DNA of 64,000 nucleotides from Streptomyces flaveolus (GCF_000716535.1 NZ_JNWV01000023.1:62001-126000), one strand, 5' to 3'. Shown: positions 9,151 to 18,014, numbered from the stretch's first letter. Translations and numbers: made by a program. Notes: a model not told the origin generated them from the letters alone.

Positions 9151-9552
9151 ATGACCTCTGTACTCCGTCACCACTGCCTTCGTGCGCTCGGCGCCGGTGC
9201 CCTCTCCGTGGCGCTGCTGTCCGGCGGGACGGCCGGAGCCCTGGCCGTGGTCCCGACCCCCGGCACCATGGCCTCGATCACCGTGAAGGCCGAGAAGACC
9301 GAGGTGAAGGCCGGGGACAAGGTGACGTTCACCGGCCGCACCAAGGGCCTGAAGGTCGGCTCCCCGCTCGTGCTCCAACACGAGAAGGGCGGCAAGTGGA
9401 CCTCGCTCAGGGCGACCGCCAAGGTCAAGAAGGGCAGCTCGTACGCCCTGATCGCCAAGCTCAACACCAAGGGCACCGAGCATCTGCGGATCGCGGGCGC
9501 GAGCGCGGCCGGGAAGGTCTACTCGCCCACGGTGACGGTCAAGGTGAAGTAG
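9151..9552 (+). CDS. Secreted Ig-like domain protein, function unknown
   Basis: The 133-residue product has a signal peptide (about residues 1-36, with LGAGALSVALLSGGTAGALA). A single Lys-rich beta-sandwich domain follows. The pattern ITVKAEKTEVKAGDKVTFTGRTKGLKVGSPLVLQHEKGGKW resembles bacterial Ig-like or surface-adhesion domains that treat signal and strength as repeats. There is no enzyme motif, transmembrane anchor or LPXTG signal. The ATG at 9151 has a GGGAG site; the in-frame ATG at 9076 would bury the signal peptide. Its last 14 bp overlap the end of the convergent hydrolase gene. Confidence 0.7.
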   Translation: MTSVLRHHCLRALGAGALSVALLSGGTAGALAVVPTPGTMASITVKAEKTEVKAGDKVTFTGRTKGLKVGSPLVLQHEKGGKWTSLRATAKVKKGSSYALIAKLNTKGTEHLRIAGASAAGKVYSPTVTVKVK

Positions 9553-10417
9553 GCCGCCCCCAGAAGGCGAGCAGTGCGGTGACGAGAGACTCCGGAGCCT
9601 CCTCGGCCATGTGGTGTCCGGAGTCGATCGGGGAGCCCTCCAGTCGGCCGGCCGCCCAGGGGCGCCAGACGCTCGGCACGTCGCCGTAGAGGTCGGCCAT
9701 GTCGTCGTGGGTGGCCCACAGCACTTGCACGGGGCAGACGATGCGCCGGCCGGTCCGCCGGTCGGTGTCGTCGTGTTCGCGGTCGATGCCGAGGCCGGCG
9801 CGGTAGTCCTCGCACATGGCGTGCACGGTGGCCGGGTCGTGAACGGCGCGGCGGTAGTCGTCGTACGCTTCGGCGCCCATCGGCTCGGCGGTGGCCTTGT
9901 ACCAGGCGTCCGGGTCGGCGTTGATGACGCGTTCGGCGGGCTTGTCGGTCTGCCCGAGGAAGAACCAGTGCCACCAGCGGGCGGCGAAAGTGGCGTCACA
10001 GCGCCGTAGTGCTTCCCCGATGGGGACGGCGTCCAACACGCTGACGGCGGACACGGCTTCCGGGTGGTCCAGGGCGAGGCGCGTGGCCACGTAGGCGCCC
10101 CGGTCGTGCCCGACGACGGTGAACCGGTCGTGCCCGAGGCCGCGCATGACCGCGAGGCAGTCGCCGGCCATGGCGCGCTTGGAGTACGGGCTGTGCTGCG
10201 GGTCGGTCGGGGGCTTGTCGGACTCTCCGTAACCGCGCAGGTCGGGGCAGACGACCGTGTGGCCCGCCGCGGCCAGCAACGGGGCTACGCGGTGCCAGGT
10301 GGCGTGCGTACGCGGGTGCCCGTGCAGAAGCAGGACCGCGGGACCGCTGCCGCCGTGGCGCACCCGCAACCGCACCCCGTCGCCCTCACGACGTGTCAAC
10401 GTGAACCCGTCGAACAT
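9539..10417 (-). CDS. Alpha/beta hydrolase, haloacetate dehalogenase-like
   Basis: A 292-residue alpha/beta-fold hydrolase closest in pattern to fluoroacetate and haloacetate dehalogenases, which replace an alpha-carbon halogen by hydroxyl. The oxyanion motif HGHPRTHATWH (32-42) is followed by RGYGESDKP and SKRAMAGDCLAVM, both typical of that group. The nucleophile is Asp105 in GHDRGA, and the His150-Trp151 pair (WWHWFFL) matches the halide-binding residues. The catalytic His269 lies in GHHMAEE. Epoxide hydrolases share much of this fold, so dehalogenation is an inference. The ATG at 10417 is chosen for its strong AAGGAGG site; an upstream in-frame ATG at 10444 lacks one. Confidence 0.85.
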   Translation of the reverse strand: MFDGFTLTRREGDGVRLRVRHGGSGPAVLLLHGHPRTHATWHRVAPLLAAAGHTVVCPDLRGYGESDKPPTDPQHSPYSKRAMAGDCLAVMRGLGHDRFTVVGHDRGAYVATRLALDHPEAVSAVSVLDAVPIGEALRRCDATFAARWWHWFFLGQTDKPAERVINADPDAWYKATAEPMGAEAYDDYRRAVHDPATVHAMCEDYRAGLGIDREHDDTDRRTGRRIVCPVQVLWATHDDMADLYGDVPSVWRPWAAGRLEGSPIDSGHHMAEEAPESLVTALLAFWGRPTSP

Positions 10418-10603
10418 GAGACCTCCTTGTGGCCGGGACCTCACGGCTCCCCTGCCCGGAACGCTTCATGCGCACGGTCGTCGCAGTGGACTGCCAGTCG
10501 CCGGGTCCGGTGCGGCCGGCCCGCCGGGGCGTTCTTCGGGTGGCACCGGCCGGACCGGACCCGCCTTTCTATCTCCAAGCCGGATTGTTCATAGAATGGC
10601 CGG

Positions 10604-11305
10604 GTGGAGGACATCGACTCGATCGCGCTGTTGCAGGATCCGGTGCGGCGCCGCCTGTACGAGTACGTGGCGGCACAGGGCCGCGAGGTCGGCCGCAACG
10701 AGGCCGCCGAGGCGGCCGGGGTGGCACGCACGCTCGCCGCGCACCATCTGGACAAGCTGGCCGAGGCGGGCTTGCTGGAATGCGGTAGCCGCCGCCTGAC
10801 GGGCCGCTCGGGGCCGGGGGCCGGCCGTCCCGCCAAGGTGTACACGCGGGCCCGGGTAGAGCGGTCGGTGTCGCTGCCCGCCCGCGACTACCGCACCGCC
10901 GCCGAACTGCTCGCCGAGGCCGCCGAGCAGGCCGGGCTGGACGCGGGGCTGTGCGCGGCCGCACGCCGCCGGGGCGAGGCCCTGCGCGGCTCGGCGGCGC
11001 CCTGCGGCAGCCTCGAGGAGGCCATGCGGGTGCTGGCCGCCCGCGGTTACGAACCGCACCTGGAAGGCGCCGAGGGTACCGACGGTGTCCAGGCCGCCGA
11101 AGGCACCGAGGGGACGACCGGGGGCGCCGCACGCGTCGTCCGGATGCGCAACTGCCCCTTCCACGCCGTCGCCGAACGCTTCCCGCCACTCGTCTGCGGC
11201 ATGAACCTCGCGCTGCTGGAGGGCTTGCTCGGCACGGACGGTTCCGTCCGCGCCCGCATGGACGCCAGACCAGGAGAGTGCTGCGTCGTGGTCGAAGACT
11301 TCTAA
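10604..11305 (+). CDS. Winged-HTH transcriptional regulator with C-terminal Cys motifs (possible Fe-S or metal sensor)
   Basis: A 233-residue regulator. Residues about 5-70 form an ArsR-like winged helix (DPVRRRLYEYVAAQGREVGRNEAAEAAGVARTLAAHHLDKL). The C-terminal half carries RMRNCPFHAVAERFPPLVCGMNLALLEGLL and ends with PGECCVVVEDF. This arrangement of conserved cysteines (NCPFH, CGMN, CC) occurs in SufR-like regulators that bind an iron-sulfur cluster. The GTG at 10604 follows a TAGAAT box by 6 nt, so the message is probably leaderless. It stands 48 bp before a DUF3291 gene, and both upstream regions contain CATAGAA, suggesting common control. An acidic EG/T-rich linker (about 150-172) is unusual. 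Confidence 0.82.
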   Translation: MEDIDSIALLQDPVRRRLYEYVAAQGREVGRNEAAEAAGVARTLAAHHLDKLAEAGLLECGSRRLTGRSGPGAGRPAKVYTRARVERSVSLPARDYRTAAELLAEAAEQAGLDAGLCAAARRRGEALRGSAAPCGSLEEAMRVLAARGYEPHLEGAEGTDGVQAAEGTEGTTGGAARVVRMRNCPFHAVAERFPPLVCGMNLALLEGLLGTDGSVRARMDARPGECCVVVEDF

Positions 11306-11353
11306 AAACAACGGTGATTGACATAGAAAGTGGGGGCGTGCTGGGATGAGGCC

Positions 11354-11947
11354 ATGACCGCATCCGCGCCCGCCGCCCACCTCGCCGAGCTCAACGTCGC
11401 CACCCTCCGACACCCCTTCGACGACCCGCGTATGACGCCGTTCGTCGAGATGCTCGACCCGGTCAACTCCGCCGCCGACGGCGCGCCCGGCTTCGTGTGG
11501 CGACTCGTGGAGGAGGGGGCGGCCGACGCCACCGGCCTGCGCCCGGCGGGCGAGGACGTCATCGTCAACCTGTCCGTGTGGGAGACCCAGGAGGCCCTGT
11601 GGGACTTCACCTACCGCAGCGGGCACCTGGAGGTCATGCGGCGGCGCCGCGAATGGTTCGAACGGCACGTCGAGGCGCACCTGGTGCTCTGGTGGATCCC
11701 CGCCGGTCACCTCCCGACCGCCGGCGAGGCCCTGGAGCGGCTGGCGGACCTGCGGGCGCACGGGCCGTCCCCGCGCGCGTTCACCTTCGCGTCCTCATAC
11801 ACCGCGGCAGAGGCCGCCCGGCACATCCAGGCGGTGCGGCCGGCACACGTCGAGCAGGCCACCCGGAGCGCTCGGCCGACGCCGGCCGCGGACTCGGCGG
11901 CGGTTCAGGTCGTCTCCCCCACCACGGGCAGGCAAGCGCGCTTCTGA
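11354..11947 (+). CDS. DUF3291 domain-containing protein
   Basis: A 197-residue cytoplasmic protein whose first about 150 residues match DUF3291, a ferredoxin-like fold distantly related to antibiotic-synthesis monooxygenases. Key pieces are HLAELNVATLRHPFDDPRM, SAADGAPGFVWRL, VNLSVWETQEALWDFTYRSGHLEVMRRRREWFE and HLVLWWIPAGHLPT. The C-terminal about 40 residues are low complexity. No reaction is established for the family. It lies directly downstream of the Cys-containing regulator and probably belongs to its regulon. The ATG at 11354 begins the conserved part. Confidence 0.85.
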   Translation: MTASAPAAHLAELNVATLRHPFDDPRMTPFVEMLDPVNSAADGAPGFVWRLVEEGAADATGLRPAGEDVIVNLSVWETQEALWDFTYRSGHLEVMRRRREWFERHVEAHLVLWWIPAGHLPTAGEALERLADLRAHGPSPRAFTFASSYTAAEAARHIQAVRPAHVEQATRSARPTPAADSAAVQVVSPTTGRQARF

Positions 11948-12018
11948 ACCCGCCGGTTGAGCGTGCCTGAGCGGCCGAACCGAGGCAAGCGCCCTATTTG
12001 CCCGATTATCCTGGAGCT

Positions 12019-14814
12019 GTGGAGTCGTACCCAACTCCTTCGGGCAGCGATCCGGGCGACCGGTCACCGCTGGTCGGCGGAGTGCGCCCGGAGATCCTCG
12101 CTTCCTGGCAGCGCTCGCAGTCTCTCGGCATCGACCGCGAGCGGGCGGCTCTGCCGATCGAGAGCGACCTGGATCCCGACTCCCGGCTGATCAGGGCCGC
12201 CGCACCGGTGCTGACCCGACTGTACGAACGGTTCTCGGGCGTACCGGTCACCGTGGCGCTGGCCGACTCGCGGGCGCACATCGTGGACCGGTGGGGCGAC
12301 CCGGCGGGGCTGAAACTGATGGACGCCGCGTCCCTGGTGCCGGGCGCCAACGTCGACGAGCGGTTCATGGGAACCAGCAGCGTCAGCATGGTGCTGAGCA
12401 CCAGGGCGCCGTTCGTGGTCGTGGGCCACGAACACTTTTTGCACGACCTCAAGGAGCTCACCTGCATGGCCGCGCCGGTGCGCGACCCGGTGGGCGGCAC
12501 CGTGCGGGGCGCGGTCAACCTCTCCGTGCCCCGGGAGCTGGCCGACCCCGGCATGGCGATGGTCCTCCAAGACGCCACCGATCGCATCGGGGAACGCCTG
12601 CTGGAGCTGGGCACGGCCCGCGAACTCGAACTCACGCACTCCTTCCGCCGGGCCATGGAGCGCGGCGGGCACGCCGAGCTGGACCTCGACTCGGGAGAGC
12701 TGTCCCGGCGCGGCGGACCGCCACCCCGGCTGGCCTCGCAGGAGCGGCTCATCCTGCTGGAACGTGCCATCGAGCTGATCTCCTCACCCGGTCAGGCATT
12801 CGCCGAGGTGCCGCTCGCGGGCAGTCGCGTGGCCGTCCTGCGCCGACGGGAGCTGCACCACGGCGACGCGGAGGGGGCGGCGGTCGAGGTCAGCTTCGAG
12901 GACACCGGCGGCACCGGTGGGGCACGTCCGGCTGCCGCGACCGCCTCCGGTCGTCGTGAGCCGCTCCTGGACCGCCGCGGCAAGACGGAGAAGCCGCACG
13001 CCGCCGGAGCGACCGACGCGTGGCTGCTGCTCGTGGGCGAGCCCGGTGTCGGCCGGCTCGCCGCCGAGGCGCGCGGACGGCTGGCCCTGCTGAACGAGGC
13101 GGGTGTCCGACTCGGCACCACCCTGGACCTGCGGCGTACCGCCGAGCAACTGGCGGAGATCACCGTTCCGCGCTTCGCCGACCTGGTCGTCGTCGACCTC
13201 GTCGAGAGCGTCCTGGCGGGCGAAGAGCCACCGCCCGGGCCCCTGCGCCCCGACGTACCACTGCGCCGGGTGGCCGCCTGGGCCGGCGAGGACTCCCGCG
13301 ACCTCCCGATCCGCGGGGCCGACGAGCCGACCGGCTACCCCGCCGGCACACCCCAGGCCCGCTGTCTGGAGGCCGGGCAGCCGGTCACGGACTCGGTGGT
13401 GACCGCGGCCCTGACCGGGCACCCGGCCGGCCGGGTGCACCCCGTCGACTTCCTCGGCGAGGGTGAGCACTCCTACCTGGGCGCCCCGCTGTCCGCGCGC
13501 GGCTCCGTCCTCGGTCTCGCGGGGTTCTACCGCCGCGGCAGGGCGAGGCCGTACGAGCAGGACGACCTGACACTGGCGGGCGAGCTGGCGGCCCGTGCCG
13601 CGATCAGCATGGACAACGCCCGCCGCTACGGCCGGGAGCAGCGCGCCTCCCTCACCCTGCAACGCAGCCTGCTGCCGCACGCCCTGCCCCGGCTGAGCAC
13701 CGTCGGCCTCGCCTCCCGCTATCTGCCCGCGGACGCCAGGTCAGGTGTGGGCGGGGACTGGTTCGACGCGATCCCGCTGTCGGGCATGCGCGTGGCGCTG
13801 GTCGTCGGTGACGTGCCCGGAAACGGGCTGCAGGCGGCGGCGACCATGGGCCGGCTGCGTACGGCGGTACGGACGCTGGCCGGTCTGGACCTGCTGCCCG
13901 AGGAGGTGCTGGCCCACCTGGACGACCTGGTCAGCCGCACTCCCGACGAAGAGGTGGACGAACAGGACCCGGCGACGGGAACGACCTGCCTGTACGCGAT
14001 CTACGACCCGGTGTCCTGCCGGTGCACGGCGGCGACGGCCGGTCATCCGCCGCCCGCCCTGCTGGCCCCGGACGGGAAGGCGCGGCTGATCGACCTCCCG
14101 ACCGGTCCGCCGCTCGGGCTCGGCGGTATCCAGCCGTACGAGTCCGCCACCGTCGACCTGCCCGCGGGCAGCCTGCTGACGATGTACACCGACGGCCTGC
14201 TGAAGGAGAGCCGCGGCTACGAGGACACCGAGGCGCGCACCGCGCAACTGCTGGCCGCCCTGAAGCTCGCCGGTCCGGATCTGGAGGACACCTGCGACCG
14301 GGTCACGGACACCCTGCTGTCCAGCGGCCCGTACGACGACGCGGCCCTGCTGCTGGCCCGTGTGCACGCGCTGCCCGAGGACCGGGTGGCGTCCTGGGAA
14401 TTCCCGCCCGACCCCGCGGCCGTTGCCCGGGCCAGGGCGCTGACCCGGGCTCAGCTCGCCACCTGGGGCATGTCGGAGCTGGACTTCAACACCGGGCTGG
14501 TGGTCAGCGAGTTGGTCACCAACGCCGTGCGGTACGGCGGCCCTGGGCCGGTGGGCCTGCGGCTGCTGCGCGACGACTCACTGATCTGCGAGGTCTCCGA
14601 CGGCAGCAACACCTCTCCGCGCATCAGACGCGCGGCCACGACCGAGGAGGGCGGGCGCGGCCTGTTCCTCGTGGCGCAGTTCACCAAGAGCTGGGGTGCC
14701 CGCTACATGCCACAGGGCAAAACGGTGTGGGCCGAGCAGATTCCGCAGCCGGAGCAGTCCGGGCCCGAGACGGACGAGCAGACACTGCTGGACCTTTTCG
14801 ACGACCTCGACTGA
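12019..14814 (+). CDS. GAF-SpoIIE-HATPase multidomain phosphatase/anti-sigma signalling protein
   Basis: About 931 residues. The N-terminal part (about 20-225) is a GAF sensor of the type found in DhaR/AcoR activators (ILASWQRSQSLGID, then FMGTSSVSMVLSTRAPFVVVG). A second GAF follows (about 350-540), then a SpoIIE PP2C-type phosphatase domain (about 545-785; LQRSLLPHALP, GGDWFDAIPL, VGDVPGNGLQAA) and a C-terminal HATPase anti-sigma kinase-like domain (about 800-905; NTGLVVSELVTNAVRYGG, EEGGRGLFLV). Such proteins dephosphorylate anti-anti-sigma factors and may bind sigma partners in stress or development. The GTG at 12019 lies 6 nt after TATCCT and is preferred as a leaderless start; a TTG at 11998 is the longer alternative. 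No partner genes are adjacent. Confidence 0.9.
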   Translation: MESYPTPSGSDPGDRSPLVGGVRPEILASWQRSQSLGIDRERAALPIESDLDPDSRLIRAAAPVLTRLYERFSGVPVTVALADSRAHIVDRWGDPAGLKLMDAASLVPGANVDERFMGTSSVSMVLSTRAPFVVVGHEHFLHDLKELTCMAAPVRDPVGGTVRGAVNLSVPRELADPGMAMVLQDATDRIGERLLELGTARELELTHSFRRAMERGGHAELDLDSGELSRRGGPPPRLASQERLILLERAIELISSPGQAFAEVPLAGSRVAVLRRRELHHGDAEGAAVEVSFEDTGGTGGARPAAATASGRREPLLDRRGKTEKPHAAGATDAWLLLVGEPGVGRLAAEARGRLALLNEAGVRLGTTLDLRRTAEQLAEITVPRFADLVVVDLVESVLAGEEPPPGPLRPDVPLRRVAAWAGEDSRDLPIRGADEPTGYPAGTPQARCLEAGQPVTDSVVTAALTGHPAGRVHPVDFLGEGEHSYLGAPLSARGSVLGLAGFYRRGRARPYEQDDLTLAGELAARAAISMDNARRYGREQRASLTLQRSLLPHALPRLSTVGLASRYLPADARSGVGGDWFDAIPLSGMRVALVVGDVPGNGLQAAATMGRLRTAVRTLAGLDLLPEEVLAHLDDLVSRTPDEEVDEQDPATGTTCLYAIYDPVSCRCTAATAGHPPPALLAPDGKARLIDLPTGPPLGLGGIQPYESATVDLPAGSLLTMYTDGLLKESRGYEDTEARTAQLLAALKLAGPDLEDTCDRVTDTLLSSGPYDDAALLLARVHALPEDRVASWEFPPDPAAVARARALTRAQLATWGMSELDFNTGLVVSELVTNAVRYGGPGPVGLRLLRDDSLICEVSDGSNTSPRIRRAATTEEGGRGLFLVAQFTKSWGARYMPQGKTVWAEQIPQPEQSGPETDEQTLLDLFDDLD

Positions 14815-15066
14815 AGCGCCGGCCGGCAGGGCGAGGTCGCGTTCGGTCGGTCGGGGACGGCACCCAGGGTGGCGTAGCTGGGCCTCGCTGGTCGTGTTCC
14901 TGCTGTCGTGAAGCGGTCCGAGGGCAAGGTGGTCCCGCTCTCCGGTACCGCCCGCGGCGGCCCAGCAAGTAGGGGCGGTGATCGAGCCGTTGTCGGCTTC
15001 GTCGCGGATCCACCGGTAGCTGCTGTGGTTCCCTGTTACCCCGAGCCCAGGCCCCGAGGAGCAGCC

Positions 15067-15495
15067 ATGACCAGCGCCCCTGTCCCCTTCCAGGTGTACG
15101 AGGCGGGAACCTACCTGCACGGTACGAAGGCCGACCTCGCTCCCGGGGATCTGCTGGTCCCCGGGCACGCGTCCAACTACGAGGAAGGGCGCACGTCCCG
15201 CCACGTCTACGTCTCCGAGACCCTGGATGCCGCCACCTGGGGCGCCGAGCTGGCGGCCGGCGACGGACCGGGGCGGATCTACGTGGTGGAGCCAACCGGT
15301 GACCTGGAGGACGATCCCAACGTCACCGACAAGAAGTTCCCGGGCAATCCCACCCGCTCCTATCGCACACGCGAGCCCGTACGCATCGTTTCGGAGCTCA
15401 AGGGCTGGGTCGGGCACTCCCCCGAACAGATCGATGCCATGCTGAACGGGCTGGCCGACCTTCGCCGCCGCGGCATCGCCACGATCCTGGACTGA
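15067..15495 (+). CDS. arr: NAD(+)--rifampin ADP-ribosyltransferase
   Basis: A 142-residue enzyme that transfers ADP-ribose from NAD to the C23 hydroxyl of rifamycins and so inactivates them. It aligns over its full length with Arr proteins: FQVYEAGTYLHGTKADLAPGDLL, RHVYVSETLDAATWGAELA, RIYVVEPTGDLEDDPN, FPGNPTRSYRTREPVRIV. The catalytic trio expected from Arr structures is present: His18, Tyr48 and Asp83. The ATG at 15067 has a GAGGAGC site; an upstream in-frame ATG at 14908 has no family similarity. It stands alone between the signalling protein and the stress island, as is common for chromosomal actinobacterial arr genes. Resistance is inferred from the family, not shown. Confidence 0.95.
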   Translation: MTSAPVPFQVYEAGTYLHGTKADLAPGDLLVPGHASNYEEGRTSRHVYVSETLDAATWGAELAAGDGPGRIYVVEPTGDLEDDPNVTDKKFPGNPTRSYRTREPVRIVSELKGWVGHSPEQIDAMLNGLADLRRRGIATILD

Positions 15496-15878
15496 CGAGG
15501 GCCAAGGGGCCGTGGGAGTGGACTGTCGGCACGCCCCATGGCCGGGAGGCCGCTGCCGATCCACCCGTAGCGCACCCCGGCGTCCACCGGCCGACCGACT
15601 GGTGACCGATCCGGCGGAACTTGCCCGCGTCCGGGGGCTGTTGCGGCCCTGGCACCCACAGACGGCACGGAGCAGGCGGTGCGCTTCCACCCCGAGCTGG
15701 TCACGGGTGCCCGACTGACGGAGCGGGGCGGGACGGTGACGGCACCCGGCTGACGACTGCCGCGCACGGCAGAGGCGGCAGGGCACGGAAGTACGCGCCC
15801 ACCGGCCGGCGCCGGTGTGGCCCCGGTGGTCCGGAGACGATCGCTTCGGTCATGGCGGTCACGCCTCTTCTTCGGGGC
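15496..15878. other. Intergenic region with a possible gene remnant
   Basis: This 383-bp stretch separates arr from the convergent universal stress gene. Around 15601-15755 two plus-strand frames read plausibly when joined by one frameshift (VTDPAELARVRGLLR, then APTDGTEQAVRFHPELVTGARLTERGG), ending at a TGA near 15753. This may be the remains of a small gene, but I recognise no family. No strong terminator was found. Confidence 0.25.
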
Positions 15879-16787
15879 TCAGGCCGGCTCGGGTACGACC
15901 GCCACCGGGCAGGCGGCGTGGTGCAGCACGCCATGGGCGACACGGCCCAGTTGGAGCCCGTGGTGGCCTCGGCGGCGTCGGGCTCCGACCACGAGCAGGT
16001 CGGCTTCACGGGAGACGGCCAACAGGGCGTCCCGTGCGTGGCCCTCGACGGTACGTCGTCGTACCCGCAGGCCGGACGGGATGTCCCGCAGCGCGTCCTC
16101 TACCGCCTCGACGGCCTGTTGCTCGTGCACGTGGGCCGGTTGGCCGACGATCAGCGGATGCGCACGGGGCTCGTGCAGGGGACGGCGCCAGGCCCGGACG
16201 GCTTCCAGCGGGACCCCGCGCAGCACGGCCTCCTCGATCGCGAACCTCACCGCGGCCGATCCCGCCGGCTTCGAACCCACTCCCAGGACGATGCGACCAC
16301 GTGCCCCTGAGTGCGCCTGGTTGTCGTGGCTTCCGCGCAGCACGATGACCGGGCAGTGCGCGTGTCCGGCCACCGCGACGCTGACCGATCCGAGGAGTGA
16401 CTCGATCACGCCGCTGCGGCCGCGGCAGCCCAGCACCACCGCCAGGGCGCTGCGGCTCTCGCGTATCAGGCCGTGCTCCGGTTCCTCGGGCAGCACATCG
16501 GTGGTGGCCTTCACCCCGGGCTGGCGACGACGGGCGCGCCGCTCGGCGGCCCCGATGATGTCATCGGCCATCACCTCCTCCGAGGGCTCGCCGAACTCCT
16601 GGGCCGTGGCCGCACCTTCGTAGCGCGCCCAGAGCGAGGCGTACACCAGGCGGAGCGACGCCCCCCGCAGGACCGCCTCGTCGGCAGCCCAGTCCACGGC
16701 CCGCATGCTCGGCTCGGAACCGTCGACGCCGACGACCAGGGGCAGATCCAGATGCTCTCCGTGGAGCTGTGCGGCTGATGCGCTCAT
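15879..16787 (-). CDS. Tandem-domain universal stress protein (USP 1)
   Basis: A 302-residue cytoplasmic protein built from two UspA domains (about 14-155 and 165-302). Domain 1 starts LPLVVGVDGSEPSMRAVDWA and carries the ATP-binding pattern G-2x-G-9x-G-S in GCRGRSGVIESLLGSVS. Domain 2 keeps the fold (RIVLGVGSKPAGSAAVRFA) but its loop reads GARRRRGHHGLQLGRV, so the second Gly and the final Ser are replaced and nucleotide binding there is doubtful. The ATG at 16787 has an AGGAGGA site. It follows USP 2 by 26 bp on the same strand, so the two are probably cotranscribed. Such proteins belong to hypoxia and dormancy regulons in actinobacteria. Confidence 0.93.
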   Translation of the reverse strand: MSASAAQLHGEHLDLPLVVGVDGSEPSMRAVDWAADEAVLRGASLRLVYASLWARYEGAATAQEFGEPSEEVMADDIIGAAERRARRRQPGVKATTDVLPEEPEHGLIRESRSALAVVLGCRGRSGVIESLLGSVSVAVAGHAHCPVIVLRGSHDNQAHSGARGRIVLGVGSKPAGSAAVRFAIEEAVLRGVPLEAVRAWRRPLHEPRAHPLIVGQPAHVHEQQAVEAVEDALRDIPSGLRVRRRTVEGHARDALLAVSREADLLVVGARRRRGHHGLQLGRVAHGVLHHAACPVAVVPEPA

Positions 16788-16813
16788 GGCTTGTCCTCCT
16801 GCGGAGTGCTGGG

Positions 16814-17719
16814 TCAGGTGTGCGCGACGACCGCGACGGGGGCGCCGATGTGGTGCAGCGCGGAGTGCGTGACATGGCCGATGTGCGCACCGAACGAGTG
16901 ACGGCGGATACGTCGTCCGACGACCACCAGGGAGGCGTCACGGGAGTCGTTCACGAGGACCTGTGGAGCGCTGCCGCACCGGCTCGCTTCGAGCACCTCC
17001 ACGTCCGGGAACTTCTGCCGCCAGGGGCGCAGCACCTTGCCGAGGAGGGCGGCTTGCCCGCGTTCGAGCGAGCCGTGCAGCCTGGCGTCACCGGAGAAGC
17101 CGTGGAACGAGGCCGACGGCTCGGGCCAGGCGTGGACGGCCCGCAGGGCAGTCTTCCGGCGGGCGGCGGCGTCGAAGGCGAAGTCCAGCAGCGTGTCGTC
17201 CGGGCGGTCGATGTCGAGGCCGAGCACCACGGGCCGGAAGGGCGCCGCGGCGGACGGTACGCCCGACGGGTCCATCTCGTGCTCGTCGGCGGCCTGCTCC
17301 CCCGCACGCACCAGCACGACCGGGCGCTCGGCGCGGGCCACGACGCCCAGACTCACCGAGCCGAGCATGAACCCGCTGAACCCGCCCATGCCCCGCGAAC
17401 CCAGCGCCAGCAGCTCGGCGGAGCCCGCCGCCTCGCAGAGGACACCGGTCACGGTCCCCGTGAGCTGCTCGGTGATCACCTCGATGCCCGGGTGGCGCAG
17501 CCGGATTCCGTCCGCGGACTCGTGTGTCAGCCGCTGGGCCCAGTTCCGGTGACTCTCCGGGTCCAGCAGTGGTGTCCGGGCCACATGCCCGGGCGTCGGC
17601 CCCCGCACATGGACGATCTTCAGCGGCAGGCCGCGCAGCAGGGCTTCGCGCGCCGCCCACTCGGCTGCGGCCCGGCTCTCGGGCGAGTCGTCGAGACCTA
17701 CGGTGACAGTGCGTGACAT
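16814..17719 (-). CDS. Tandem-domain universal stress protein (USP 2)
   Basis: A 301-residue two-domain Usp. Domain 1 opens with VTVGLDDSPESRAAAEWAAREAL and has the ATP loop GSRGMGGFSGFMLGSVS. Domain 2 opens with PVVLGLDIDRPDDTLLDFAFDAA and has a degenerate loop GRRIRRHSFGAHIGHV. The ATG at 17719 is preceded by GGGGAGACGGAG. A perfect 16-bp GC palindrome lies at 17782-17797, about 63 bp upstream of the start, and is the best candidate operator for the USP 2/USP 1 pair. Confidence 0.93.
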   Translation of the reverse strand: MSRTVTVGLDDSPESRAAAEWAAREALLRGLPLKIVHVRGPTPGHVARTPLLDPESHRNWAQRLTHESADGIRLRHPGIEVITEQLTGTVTGVLCEAAGSAELLALGSRGMGGFSGFMLGSVSLGVVARAERPVVLVRAGEQAADEHEMDPSGVPSAAAPFRPVVLGLDIDRPDDTLLDFAFDAAARRKTALRAVHAWPEPSASFHGFSGDARLHGSLERGQAALLGKVLRPWRQKFPDVEVLEASRCGSAPQVLVNDSRDASLVVVGRRIRRHSFGAHIGHVTHSALHHIGAPVAVVAHT

Positions 17720-17781
17720 CGTCTCCGTCTCCCCGGGGAGGAATCCGGTACCAGTGTGGCGCCGCGGACGGCGCGCGATCA

Positions 17782-17797
17782 GGGGCCGTACGGCCCC
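17782..17797. promoter_or_regulatory. GC-rich 16-bp palindrome upstream of USP 2 (candidate DevR/OsdR-type box)
   Basis: GGGGCCGTACGGCCCC is a perfect palindrome, 63 bp from the USP 2 start codon. Actinobacterial dormancy regulators of the DevR/DosR type bind symmetric sites with GGG..CCC arms in front of usp and nitroreductase genes, and this position and form fit. The match to a real OsdR consensus cannot be tested here. A Rho-independent terminator for the plus strand is less likely because no T run follows. Confidence 0.4.
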
Positions 17798-18014
17798 ACC
17801 GGGAACCGACCGGCCTCTCCGAGACGCACGCCGGTGGGGCTTTGCGCGGCCGGACGGTCCGTCTCCTTCCAGGATGTGCCGGAAGACAGGACGTGTCTGC
17901 GCCGTCCTTCGAGGCGCTTACGGAGTCTCGTGCACGGCACCGCTCGCCACAGCGGCCGACGGCGATCACCAAGCCGTCCCCCGATCCCGGCCCCGGCCCC
18001 CTGCCGGGCCCTGG

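Noticed and set aside
15601..15755. Short gene after arr
   Set aside because: Needs a frameshift to read through, and I recognise no family; left as a low-confidence note.
14578..15786. Minus-strand frame across arr
   Set aside because: The arr gene is unambiguous on the plus strand, and the antisense frame shows no domain.
17782..17797. Reading the palindrome as an intrinsic terminator
   Set aside because: It lies upstream of a gene start, the stem lacks a loop and no T tract follows; an operator is more likely.
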